64,000 bases of DNA from Kalaharituber pfeilii (Eukaryota; Ascomycota; Pezizomycetes; Pezizales; Pezizaceae), in assembly GCA_015179045.1 (NCBI GenBank), contig WHUZ01000009.1, positions 620,001 through 684,000 of the forward strand, in the 5' to 3' direction. The notes below the pieces were generated by a model. It saw nothing but the letters and a program-made list of their open reading frames with translations. It searched no databases and had not been told where the DNA came from. Made by a program: the position numbers and the translations under genes. Positions 44,600 to 55,110 of the stretch are shown one piece after another (the stretch's first letter is position 1; each line of letters starts with the position of its first letter).

Positions 44600-44837
44600 A
44601 TTTTTATTATCTTCTAGTATGTGGGTAGGAAATGGCGCAACTTGGGAGCCATATAGTAACATTACCGACAGCAACTTTCAAGGAGCAACTTGGAGCAAGT
44701 TGCAACCTGTCAGTGGCAATGAGGCTGTGCAAGCACACAGTAACTGGCTTATCAATTATCCTTGGTAGCAGAACGTGTCTGTATACTCATTACTAGCAGC
44801 ACATAGAGGTACCTAGTGGTACTTGTAAAAAAAATTG

Positions 44838-44951
44838 TTCGCGGGTGGGCTGGCCCATTCGCGAATCGGCCAGCTCACCGTCGAATTGGCCGATTCGCCA
44901 ATGGGCCTGACCAGTTCGCGAACCGCAATGTTCGTCGGTAGGCCAGACACT
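44838..44951. mobile_element. MITE family M9, copy 2
   Basis: The complement of its right end, GTGTCTGGCCTACCGACGAAC, matches the left end of copy 1 at 41043. Multiple TTCGCGAA and TTGGCC inverted motifs inside. TACCTCTATGT-like sequence (GAGGTACC) lies just to its left. Confidence 0.55.
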
Positions 44952-44999
44952 AACATGAAGGTGAGGGTTGCACTTCGGAGTGACGTGCATTAGATATTG

Positions 45000-45940
45000 T
45001 GTCTCACAACAACGCCGATGTGGTTTGCAAGAATATAATATCCTGGGAACTGATAGATACTTTGCGAGAAGGTCACGAGGTGTTCATTTTAAATTCAAAT
45101 GACATACTTAGCAGAAACATCTACTTCATCCGCATCTGCCGTTGTGAAGGCTCTCAGGTATCCAGCAGTAACCGCAACGCAAGCAGCTAAGAACTTTGCA
45201 TCTCTTGACCAGCCCATCATGATCTCGGGTTTCCTATTTTCTAATGTTACATAACCAATTTATACAGTAGACACTATTTTGTGCATTCTGGAAGGTAACA
45301 ACCACGTTTTTCCATAATGGGAGTTGTGTTAGAATATCCTCTGCTTAGCAAACAAGTGAATTGGCCTCTCTGAACCTGCACTGGGCGTTGAATTCCCAAC
45401 TGGTTATGCAGAGCGCTAGCGTGTTGGAGATTGCAGCAACACTGGTAAAAGGGTCGAAATCCTTGCCATAGGCTGGTAGCCTGTATGCGGGGTAGTAGTT
45501 TCGGGTACTGGGAACACGCCTCCGCACTCCTAGTCGTTAAATTCAAGCCTCAGTTTACAGTACGCTTCTGGTTTGCAGGGGACCGGTCTGATGCCAAGAT
45601 ATTATGCGAAAATGAACTGAGCCATAATTCAACAAAAACAATTTTCTTCGCAACAGAGAAGTCAGATATGAAGAATAGCCTTTGGTTTAGCCTTACTACA
45701 AACTGCATAAAAAAGCTTCTTCTGGTGGTTGAGATACATGCTCTTTTCAGCCATTGGTTTTGATGTAAAACGGGCATTGGGAGGTGGTGTAGGTCGCCTC
45801 GTGGTCAAATACAGTATCAACCATATTGCCTACTTGAGCATTAAAGATGTGCCGTGGTGGCTAAGCCTTGCCAAGAGGTATAACTACAGTAGAGGCTACA
45901 TTATTAGATTGAGAGTGAGGTGGTAGGTAATGCTGAGTGG
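45000..45940. other. Stretch without a confident gene
   Basis: Overlapping short frames on both strands at 45274-45777; none resembles a known family. Confidence 0.35.
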
Positions 45941-45959
45941 ACATGCTGAGGCGTCGGAT

Positions 45960-46018
45960 TTTTTTTTTTTTTTTTTTTTTCACGTGACCCCGCTTGTAGC
46001 TGTTCGCCATGGCAGGGC
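45960..46018 (-). mobile_element. Family B micro-retroinsertion (B3)
   Basis: 59 bp: T-run, then the complement of the LINE terminus starting at GCCCTGCCATGGCG on the minus strand. The flanks GAGGCGTCGGAT (45948-45959) and GAGGAGTCGGAT (46019-46030) differ at one base. Confidence 0.88.
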
Positions 46019-46089
46019 GAGGAGTCGGATAAATAGTACAGAGAGACTAAGTTAATGTATATGCTTAAAAGTCTTTCAGAGCCTTATAT

Positions 46090-46090
<1 letters not shown>

Positions 46091-46127
<37 letters not shown>

Positions 46128-46163
46128 TCATTGATCGCGTGCCGCCCTATGGGCTATGGCGAT
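46091..46163 (-). mobile_element. Family A micro-retroinsertion (A9)
   Basis: 73 bp with a T-run of about 34. The hairpin base is ATCGC/GCGAT as in A6. TTATATG flanks both sides (46084-46090 and 46164-46170). It lies 72 bp from the family B insertion B3. Confidence 0.82.
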
Positions 46164-46427
46164 TTATATGCTATTGAAACCCGTTAGCCAAGTACCTACA
46201 AAATAGCAGTGATAGCACAAGTAAATGGTCAGTAATACTGATGGACTTACTGCACTTATGATCAACTTTGGGGGCACAATAAGTTTGTTGAAGGTACAAG
46301 TCACTGTCCATTTGTTATAGTTGAAAGACCGCACATCCTGGCCCTCATGCGTGTGTTGTAACCGGGTTGCTATTACCAAACGTACGGTGACTGGTATTTC
46401 TTATGTCAACATAGTCTCGATATTTTT

Positions 46428-46485
46428 TCGTCATAGCCCACGAGGTGGTATACGAGTACTGATATATTAAAAGGAAAACAAAAAG
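46428..46485 (+). mobile_element. Family A insertion, degenerate copy (A13)
   Basis: CGTCATAGCCCACGAGGTGGTATACGAG-like sequence (several changes from the family A hairpin) followed by TACTGATATATT and an A-rich tail. No target duplication. An old copy. Confidence 0.6.
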
Positions 46486-46489
46486 TCTA

Positions 46490-48250
46490 AATATATCTAT
46501 TATTTACAACAGTAAAGGTGATAGCAGATGGACTGAAGGTGAAAGAGAAATGTTGGGAGCAAAGAGCTACCATGCCTTCGAACGCTTGAAGATTCTGCAT
46601 CAATAGTGCGTACCACAGGCGATTTTTTAGATGGAAATACCCGTCCGGAGTCGTCCCGAGTCTCTACCTTACTCTAGCCGTCCTGCTGGACAGGCCACAT
46701 GCGCCCTTATAGGCATCTATATCGATTGCCCCACGGGCCTTCTTCTCTTGAGAGGACTGCCATAGACACTTCCCCGATGGACAGTTCTTGTCACCCTTAG
46801 CCTTCTATGGTCCTATCAAACAGCAGATTGAGCAGTATACTTATCATCCAGCCATTGGACAACATTTTAAAAGAACAGTACCTTTGAGCACCTGCATCCA
46901 TTAATACACTCATACCTAGAATATGCATTGAAGACCATGAGCCGCAATATTAATGATGGTATGGCAGGACTATTTTTACACATTTTGAGACTTCATTAAA
47001 CGTACAAAAAGTGACCTTACCGTACCTGCACTCATATGCTCGTTCCACAGATGCCCTTCGGTTACGGTAAATCTCAAAATCTCAAACTGCAATGACTTTT
47101 GACAGGTTCAGAACCTGCTTGAGGAGTAAAGTGGTACCATAAAGGATTAAGTGCCATGAGGCTGAGGCTTTCTTGCAAGTTCGTTACCAGTGATGACCCA
47201 AAATTGTGATATTTCCCAACTTCAAAGCTTTCTGTGGACTTTCAAGATTTAGGCAGCCAGCTCGAAATATCTCACCAGCCCTTCTCTCCTCCTTGTCTCT
47301 GCTTCATTTCCTTTTTGTTACACCCTCTTCTCGGTCTCCTAAGCCCGATCTTATATTATCCCTTCTTCCCTCCTCCCCAGTCTCGAACTCTCCTCCTTCG
47401 TGACTCACTATCCACCATCGCTGTGCCCGAACCTGGCGGTGGCATGGTCATAGCCGGTCGGGGCTGTAGCGCAGGTCCCTACCGTTGGCGGATGTTGGCA
47501 TTTCGAGCCCTCAGGAGCAGTCACTATGGATTCTGTATGCCGGTGTTCTTCCAGTATGCCAGAGACAGGCGGGAGCGAGCCCTAAGACGACCATAGAAGA
47601 TACGCCCTTACAGCCATTTCTTTTGGCCGAACTGCTGAGCTACTCCGCGGGCGGGCGCGGCTGGGGGTTGGTGTGCAGGCAGAATTAAAACATCATGACT
47701 TGATGAACCCCGCTTGCCTCTCCTGTATCCTATGTGAATCTCCTTGATATGTTGAATCCAGAAATCTAGTATCCCAGTATCTCATCTGTGCCTCACCACA
47801 TCCAGCAGGATGAATTACGGTTCTCTCCCGTCGAGGAATGGTTCGCCAGACTCGACTTGGGCTATACGCAGTGCTAGATAGTACCTTTGGTACGTTGGAT
47901 GCGTGAAGTGTGTACGTAAAGTAGATAGTTATCTCTACTGACCCGGGTATATGGATCCCTAGCATAGGCTGGCAGTTTGCACGGGGTTATATGACCCCTC
48001 CCCCCCCCCCCAAAAAAAAAAAAAAAAAAAAAAAAAAGGTACGGTTCTCTGATAGTTGTGTCGAAGTCACCCCGTCACCAGTTCGGTACTCCTTATACTA
48101 TGCACAATGTACCACTCACTCGCTGACCCCGCTCCTCGGAAGAAAGTGACTGGACAGAAGCCGGGATAAGTGACGCTAAACTATACAAGCGACCGCTAAT
48201 CTACTAATACATACAACCCATACTCGGAGTGCAGGGATAAATTGAAATCA
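46490..48250. other. Stretch without a confident gene
   Basis: Overlapping plus frames at 47206-47688 have no recognised domain. A C-run followed directly by an A-run (about 47999-48037) is the only notable low-complexity feature. Confidence 0.35.
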
Positions 48251-48258
48251 CGAATTCT

Positions 48259-48294
48259 CGTTTTTTTTTTTTTTTTTTTAAATATCATTACTCG
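48259..48294 (-). mobile_element. Shortest family A insertion (A10), 9-bp TSD
   Basis: Only 36 bp: on the minus strand CGAGTAATGATATTT plus about 19 A and two extra bases. ACGAATTCT flanks it exactly (48250-48258 and 48295-48303). The insertion begins in the last bases of the hairpin 3' arm, so the hairpin itself is absent. Confidence 0.85.
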
Positions 48295-48411
48295 ACGAAT
48301 TCTTGTAGAAAAATTGGAATGCCACAGTACATCTCACACTGCTCCACCACCAACTATTGCTCGCTTCATATTTCTTACCTCACACAACGCATAAGAACAA
48401 CAAACAACAAT

Positions 48412-48470
48412 GTCTTTTTTTTTTTTTTTATTTTTTTTTTTTTAATTATCATTACTCGCATGCCGCCCTA
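48412..48470 (-). mobile_element. Family A insertion truncated at the loop (A11)
   Basis: On the minus strand it starts ATAGGGCGGCATGCGAG, then TAATGATAATT and an A-rich tail with one T. Like A3 it begins at the hairpin loop. No clear target duplication. Confidence 0.7.
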
Positions 48471-48746
48471 TAACATGCCCGTGAGATCATTGCCGCTATG
48501 CCAGCTGCATATTTAAAAAAGCCTGAGAAAGGTGAAAGTTATGGGCTAAATTTGTTGAGAACCGCAGTCGGCTTAAACATCACTTGCCACTTCATTTAGA
48601 TAAATTAGTACCGGTATTGGAGCATTTTCGCAATTACAGGGGCAGGTCACACTGTATTGCATTGACATGCTAAAGCATGAATCGCAAGCTGCATCATCTC
48701 CTACTTATGAAGCTTCCGATTCTGCCAGAAATATTGGAAATGTTGC

Positions 48747-49432
48747 ATGTACCACATGCTCAATTATTCTTCAATATGCTATTCGTTGTCACCCTTTTCT
48801 ACGTACATTTATCTTCTTGAAGAGTCAATACCACTATCACTGATTCATCCTTGTTGGCATCTTGACAAGTCAGCATGGGACCCTTATCAACAATGGACTA
48901 TGACGCTTGATACCACCGAGAGTTCATTATCTGCCCCACTGGTGACACCTAACCTTCTTCCTGATATCCAAGGCCAGCATGGCTTCGTTCAGACAGCATA
49001 CAATCTCGAGAGCCATTTCACTGCACAACCTTCTCATCCAGCTGCACATCAAATTCGAGAGTTTCAATATACAGTCCAAGAGCTACAAAATGGTTGGAGA
49101 ACTCCTAGTTTTCCAACCACTATTTTACCTTCTCCAAAACCAAGCTTCCGGATACAGTTTCGAACAGTATCTGGCACATCGACCTCACGTAATCCAAAAC
49201 GCATTAATTCAGCTCGTGGGCCTACTGGGGCTGAGGTGGCTGAAGTGGAATTAGCTGAACGTCGAGCTATTCAAGAGTGCGATGATATTGCTGACAATCA
49301 CACTCAGGATGTTATTGTCCTGCACTCACAAGAAAGGTGGATGAAGCACTGGAGTTAGCTGAAGAGATACCAGAGTACGATAATGCAGATGTTATTGTTC
49401 TGCACCCACGCAGGACCTTGGAATAAGTAGAT
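48747..49432 (+). other. Unrecognised coding-like region, frameshifted
   Basis: The plus frame 48747-49358 (203 codons) is Ser/Pro/Thr-rich and ends soon after QDVIVLHSQER. In the adjacent frame, KVDEALELAEEIPEYDNADV and IVLHPRRTLE continue to a TAA near 49427. The twice-occurring DVIVLH suggests one protein with a short internal repeat and a frameshift near 49335. I do not recognise it. The Copia LTR begins directly after. Confidence 0.35.
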
Positions 49433-49435
49433 CGA

Positions 49436-49847
49436 TGTAGGCATGGGATTGTGAAAAGGAGTACAGAGGAATAGGCTCAGAGATGTGTGTATTCGATTCT
49501 AATGATCAATCACGAACGGGGCTTCCAGAGCCCATATATATACAAAAACTCTATAACACGAAGTTGCATACAAAACCAGTGAACAGAACAGCTAAGTATT
49601 TGGACTGCCTAATATGGAATACTCAGTCCGGAGTGTTTGGGCCATCGCGGATGTTCGGAGTGCTTAGGCCATCGCGGATGTTCGGAGTGCTTAGGCCATC
49701 GCGGATGTTCGGAGTGCTTAGGCCATCGCGGATGTTCGGAGTGCTTAGGCCATCGCGGATGTTCGGATGTTTTACACACTCGGACTGTTTCGCTCGGACT
49801 GTTTCGCTCGGACTGTTTCGCGTGTGTTCGGCTCATGGTTTCTAACA
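49436..49847 (-). repeat. Copia 3' LTR with internal tandem repeats
   Basis: On the minus strand it starts TGTTAGAAACCATGAGCC right after a purine-rich tract (GAGTGGGAG) and ends CATGCCTACA, with the 5-bp flank ATCGA at 49431-49435. A TATATATA box lies at 49534-49543. The upstream (U3) part contains five 27-bp units (49631-49765) and three 14-bp units CTCGGACTGTTTCG (49779-49820). Length 412 bp. Confidence 0.8.
49534..49543 (-). promoter_or_regulatory. TATA box of the Copia LTR
   Basis: TATATATA on the minus strand, downstream of the tandem repeats and about 100 bases before the LTR end, as expected for the promoter of an LTR element. Confidence 0.5.
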
Positions 49848-49977
49848 CTCCCACTCAACTGCGTGTTCCTGTTCTGATCCTGTAGCCTCCTTAAAACTCT
49901 CGATGCCTTATGCATACCTCCGTAGCAAAAACCCTATGGGAAAAAAGCTTACGTGAGAGAAAGAGTACTACCCCAAG

Positions 49978-52900
49978 TTACCTAAATTGCTTAACTCCCA
50001 TTCCTTCCATGAAGTATTCATGTTTCGTGCGTGCTAATGCTTTTGTGCAAATATCCGCTAGGTTCTCATTGGTTTTGACATACTTGAGTGAGATTGCACC
50101 AGATTCAATGGCCTCACGGATGAAATGGTGACGGATTGCAATGTGCTTAGTCCTATCATGATGCTTAGGGTCTTTAGCTAGATCAATAGCCCCATTGTTG
50201 TCATTCGAATAAGTTGCCCTTCATGTTGTTGATTGTTGCATCCAGTCTCCCACTTGCTCTTGATTTCATCGAATAGCCTTCGTAGCCATATGCCTTCCTT
50301 GCAGGTCTCTGTAGCTGTCATATATTCAGCTTCGGTTGTGGAAAGAGCTACTGTAGGCTGTTTTCTAGACTTCCAGGAGATCGCAGCACCAGCGAGGGTA
50401 AAAACATAGCCAGAGGTTGATTTGCGTGTGTCAATATCACCGGCCCAGTCAGAGTCGCTATACCTTATAGGATGATGATAGCCTATAATCCGTTCAGTAG
50501 CTGAGCTCGAACTTGACCTTAAGCCTTGAAATAGTAGGCCATGTTGTCGGGTGTGTTGAAGATATCGAAGAACACGCTTTGCAGCTGCTAAGTGTTGAGC
50601 TGAGGGGGCAGCACTGAACTGTCCAAGTGTAGATACTGTGTAAGCTAGATCTGGCCGAGTTCCAAGCATTGCATACATGAGCTTTCCAACAAGTGACTGG
50701 TATTGGCGTATTTCGGCTGGTGTAGGAGTAGCAGTACTATCTGTTTGTAGTCTGACATTCGAGTCGAGAGGAGTGGAAAGGCTCTTGCATCGATCCATGC
50801 CGAAATATACAAGAATACTGCTGATGTATTTAGTTTGGTGGAGCCAGATTATGCGATTTGGGCGGTCTCGAGTAATCTCAAATCCAATGAATAACTTTAC
50901 TGCTCCAAGATCCTTCATGTTGTATTTGCTAGCGAGCTGCTTCTTAATTTGATCTTTGAGTGTAGGATTGAATGAAAAGATCAAGATATCGTCAACCCAG
51001 AGCAGCAGTAAAATTCCAGACATGATGTAGAGATTTGAATCCTCTGTTGAGCGCTGGAAGCCAATGGATATTAGATATGCATCGATGTCTGCATACCATG
51101 CTCGAGGTGCCTGTTTGAGGCCGTAGAGGGCTTTTCGGAGCTTGCAGACTTGGTTGCTGTTGGAGCTGTTGCTGAAGCCTTCGGGTAGCTCCATATACAC
51201 TTCCTCATCGAGTTCAGGGTGAAGAAATGCTGTAATGACATCCATTTGATCAATATCAAGGTCATGTTCTGCAGAAATCGCCATTAGCATTCGAACAGTA
51301 GCAAACTTAGCAACTGGGGCAAAGGTTTCTTCATAGTCAACTCCTGCTTTCTGCTCATAGCCTTTAATCACAAGGCGGGCTTTATATCTTATGCTGCCAT
51401 CAGCATTCTGCTTTACTTTGTACACCCATTTGCAGCCAATCACACTCTTGCTCTCAGGTACCTGAGCTTGGTCAACAAGCTCCCATGTTTGGTTTTCTAG
51501 CAGCGAGTTAAGTTCTTCGCCCATAGCTTGCTCCCACTGAACACAGTCAGGGCTTTGCATGGCTTGCCGGTAGCTAGTCGGTTCACCAATTGCCTCCTTT
51601 ACTGGTCCCTGGGCTTGAAAAGCTTTTGTCATGGTATGGCCAGATCTCCACAGAGCATCTGCCAGGGCATTGAGAGCTTCAAGCCTCCCTTCGTCAGGTG
51701 TAGCTTGTAGAGTACCAGATTCTAGTGCGTGACAGCACCTAGATATCTCTTCACTTGCATCAGTATGCACAGTGGACACGTGGATTGTGTGGTGCTTAGC
51801 CATCTGGTCGGCATTGGGGTCTTTACCAGTCATAGAACTGGTAGCTGCAGCACGCGAGCGGCGTGGGCGTTTCTCAATGATTTCTTCTCCAAGACGTAGG
51901 CGTGGTATGTCAGGCTCTGTCCGTTGAGGCATCGTGGCCGGTATCCGAGTCATAGGCAGTGTCGCACCTGGCGTCATAGCCGGCGTCGTAGGTTCATCAG
52001 CAATCTCAGTGATTCTGTCTTCTGGCCAGATGTCAGGCATGTTAACATCCTGTAGCTCTTCTGTACTGCAGCTGGTAGGTGCATTCAGCTGCTCAGCAGT
52101 GGTGATGCCCATTGGTTTTCTCTCGTCGAATACCACGTCAGCTACAATGTATGCCCGACGGCCTTGTGGGTCCCAAACTCGCCACTGCTTGGTTGTAGTA
52201 GGTGAATAGCCGATGAAGATGCACTGCATACCAGGCCTCATAGGGCGTTTTGTTCTCGAGAGCTCGTGTAGGTGACCTGTTCAAGATATACACAGCTGTT
52301 GCAGTAGCTTCTGCCCAGAATTCCTCATCAAGCTTAGCAGCACACCTCATAGACACTGCCATCTCCTTGATAGTCCTAATTTTTCTTTCACTGACTCCAT
52401 TTTGATGCTGAGTGTAGGGTGCGCTGGGTTCATAGGAGATACCGCTGCTTGACAGAATACCTCGGAATCTGCGGTTGTCATATTCTCCCTTGCCATTGTC
52501 ACACCTGAAACGTTTGATAACTCTCCCACTTTCCTTCTCTACATGTGCTTTAAAGTCTTGAAAAGCACTGCAGACCTCTTCAACTGTTTTGGATTCAAGG
52601 ATGTATACCCATGTCATGCGTGAATAGTCATCAATGTAGAGGAGGAAGTACCTAGAGTTTCCAGGTGTGACTGGGAATGGACCAGCAGAGTCAGAGTGAA
52701 TGAGTTGGAGGGGCTCAGTTGCCCTCTCAGAGGGTGTTCGATTGATTGTGACCTTCTGTTTGCCTTGCAGGCATGGAAAACAGGGACTGCCATCTTTGGA
52801 TAGCTCTGCCTTTCGCAGCTCTATGCCAGTTGCAAGACCATTGGCGAGCGTCTTAACAGCAGCTGTATTCAGGTGTCCTAGGCGGTAATGCCAGAGCTCG

Positions 52901-54444
52901 AGTGTACCTTTAGCCAGAACGGTGGTGGCAGGCACGGTAGCGGCAGCGGCAGGCACGGTGGTGGCAGGCACGGTGGTGGCAGGCACGGCAGCGGCAGGCA
53001 CGGTGGTGGCAGGCACGGCGGTGGCAGGCACGGTGGTGGCAGGCACGGCGGTGGCAGGCACGGCGTGGGTTTTTCGGAGGTTAATTACGTACATTCCATC
53101 TCGACGTTTGACAGTGATGACTGGTCGGTCCTGTTCATCTGCAATCCTGCAGGTGCCTGACTTGAATAATGTGCTGTAACCTGCATCCTCTGCTTTTGCT
53201 ACTGAGAAGAGGTTGCATTTGAGATCTGGAACATATAACACTGATTCAAGAGTCATGCACCGTTCATTACCCTGAATAGTCATGGTTCCTATTGCTGTAG
53301 CGAAAATTGTGTAGTTGTCTCCCAGTAGTACCTTACGTGGCTTTGCAAGTGTCTTGTGGCTTGTGAAGTCTGACAGAGTGGAGCACATGTGGTCACTGGC
53401 TCCAGAGTCAATGTACCAGGTTCTTCGTTGACAATTGGTGAGGGTAGCTCTAGTTGCAGAGGCTTTGGCAATATACATCCTTGTCAGGTTAGCACTCGAT
53501 TTGTTGGAATCATCTGTATTGGATGCGGGGCTCAGTTTCTCTCTTTTGTTCTTGAGCTCAATTGCCTTCTTCTGTAATCTGCAATCCTCTGCTTTGTGTC
53601 CTTCTTTTGTGCAGTACCAACATACTCCTGCAATTCGCTTAGACTGGGTATCTCTCTTGTTGACTCTATATCCGCCACGGCCGCCACGTCCTGATCTGTA
53701 GCCACGGCCACGGCCACGGCCTCCTCCACGGCTATTCGTTGCCAGTGCTCCGGCGGTAGTAGTGGTTATTGGTTCGAGCTGAGTTTCATAGTCAACAAGG
53801 GTACTGAGGACATAGTTAATAGTCTGTTCTGGAATTGGTTTCTCTGCTATTACACGACGTATGCCTGAAAATTTGGGTGAGAGATGGCGGAGGATGTGAT
53901 TGACCATTCCTCTGTCAGTAATAGGGTCATCAGTGTGGGTCAACGCATTTTGGTAACCTATGAGTCTGCTAATCCATGCAGATACTTTCTCATGTTCACC
54001 CATTTTATCGTTTCCAAAGGCCATCTGAATTGCGTTAATACCAGAGCGGTTTGCAACTGTGTCAAGTCTTTGCTTGAGGGCCTTCCACATCTCAGTAGGC
54101 TCATCTGCATTTCCAAGATAAGCTTGAGCAGATAGTGTCAGAGAGCCGAAAATAATGGAAGCAGCTTGATTAGAGCGTTTGGTAAACTTAGCTAGAGCTT
54201 CTGAGTTTGTATTGGGGCCTGAGGTGGATGGTCCGGCACTGCTTGATGCTCGTGATGCTCGGGAGGCTAAGGTAGTTTGTTCTGGGGCATGCTCAGTGCC
54301 ATTGACGATTTCCCAGAGATTGCAGGCCTTGAGAATGAACTTCATGGCCACGCTCCATTGTTGGTAGTTTGAGGTTGTAAGCATGGGAGCTTGTCCATGT
54401 TTATGGCGAAAGACATCAGCAGTGGTGGAGGTGGATCCAGACAT
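49978..54444 (-). pseudogene. Copia-type gag-pol polyprotein, broken
   Basis: ATG at 54444 starts Gag (MSGSTSTTADVF), with the zinc knuckle CWYCTKEGHKAEDC, protease motif WYIDSGASDHMC, a VPATT/VPATA pentapeptide repeat (52921-53064), GAG-pre-integrase (HYRLGHLN) and integrase with Asp in HSDSAGPFP and YIDDYSRMTW and Glu in QHQNGVSERKIR. At about 52240 the reading breaks: KTPYEAW is followed, in another frame, by MQCIFIGYSP, so roughly 35-40 codons of the integrase C-terminus are missing. Pol continues with reverse transcriptase (ITAFLHPELDEEVYMELPEGF-like region, LLLWVDDILIF) and RNase H (YSDSDWAGDIDTRKS, LSTTEAEYM). A second shift near 50208 leads to DNNGAIDLAKDPKHHDRTKH and the stop at 49978-49980. 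Retroviral-type replication is not possible with these breaks. Confidence 0.9.
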
Positions 54445-54509
54445 TGTAGGATGATTTGATGTTTGCAGTAGTAGACGTGGAGAGCAGGTGAGCTCGAGGG
54501 ATTCGAGAA

Positions 54510-54587
54510 GCGAGGAGCACGAGCGAGGAGTGCAAGCGAGGAATGTGAGCGAGGAGCACAAGTGAGGAGTGCGAGCAAGGAGTGCAA
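54510..54587 (-). repeat. 13-bp minisatellite in the Copia leader
   Basis: Six 13-bp units (GCGAGGAGCACGA and variants) lie between the Gag start and the expected 5' LTR. They are imperfect but in strict 13-bp register. Confidence 0.75.
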
Positions 54588-54599
54588 GTGTGTGAAAAA

Positions 54600-55110
54600 G
54601 TGCGACTTAAATGCGGTGGACCAGCGTATCCTTGTCACCGACAACAACTTCTACAGAACGAGCGCTTGGAGGAACTCCAACTTCCCGGCGCCTCCAGAAA
54701 GTAAAAGTGGTATCAAAACGAAGCTCAGGACCGCCTGAGGAAAAATATCTCTTTTGATTTACAGAATTCAGAACGTTAGGACTCGTTCTATCAAGGTTAA
54801 GTTTTATGAGTTCTCTCAGGGGCTTCTCATACAAACGTTAAGAAACAGGGCCCTAGCACCTCGTTGGGGCCAGTGCATACCCACTGGGGTTAGACTGACC
54901 TGCCGATCGTGGCTGGGCACACTAGAACAGAAACAGCAACAGTTCGAAAGAGGATCGACCTGCGATTTAGGGCCTAGTGTCAGGGGCTAGGCTCAAAACA
55001 GAGAACGGCCAAAAAGGGCAAGAACAGAAGGCGCCGCATACACAAAGAAATAAAAGGAAAAGAACAAAACAAGAGAAGGGCAACAGGATAGAAGGCTGTC
55101 GGCAAAAACA
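54600..55110. other. Copia/LINE junction and LINE 5' UTR
   Basis: No second copy of the LTR at 49436-49847 is visible here, so the Copia 5' LTR is missing. Part of this stretch must be the LINE 5' UTR, but its start could not be fixed because no target duplication matching the sequence at 62027 was found. Confidence 0.4.

Noticed and set aside
47999..48037. C-run followed by A-run as a retroinsertion tail
   Set aside because: No family A or B core on either side and no target duplication.
49631..49765. Regular 27-bp repeats resembling a CRISPR array
   Set aside because: Units are directly adjacent with no spacers, lie in an LTR, and the genome is eukaryotic.
54708..54720. TGGTATCAAAACG, similar to a Copia primer-binding site on the plus strand
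   Set aside because: No LTR end precedes it and the nearby Copia element is on the minus strand; probably chance.
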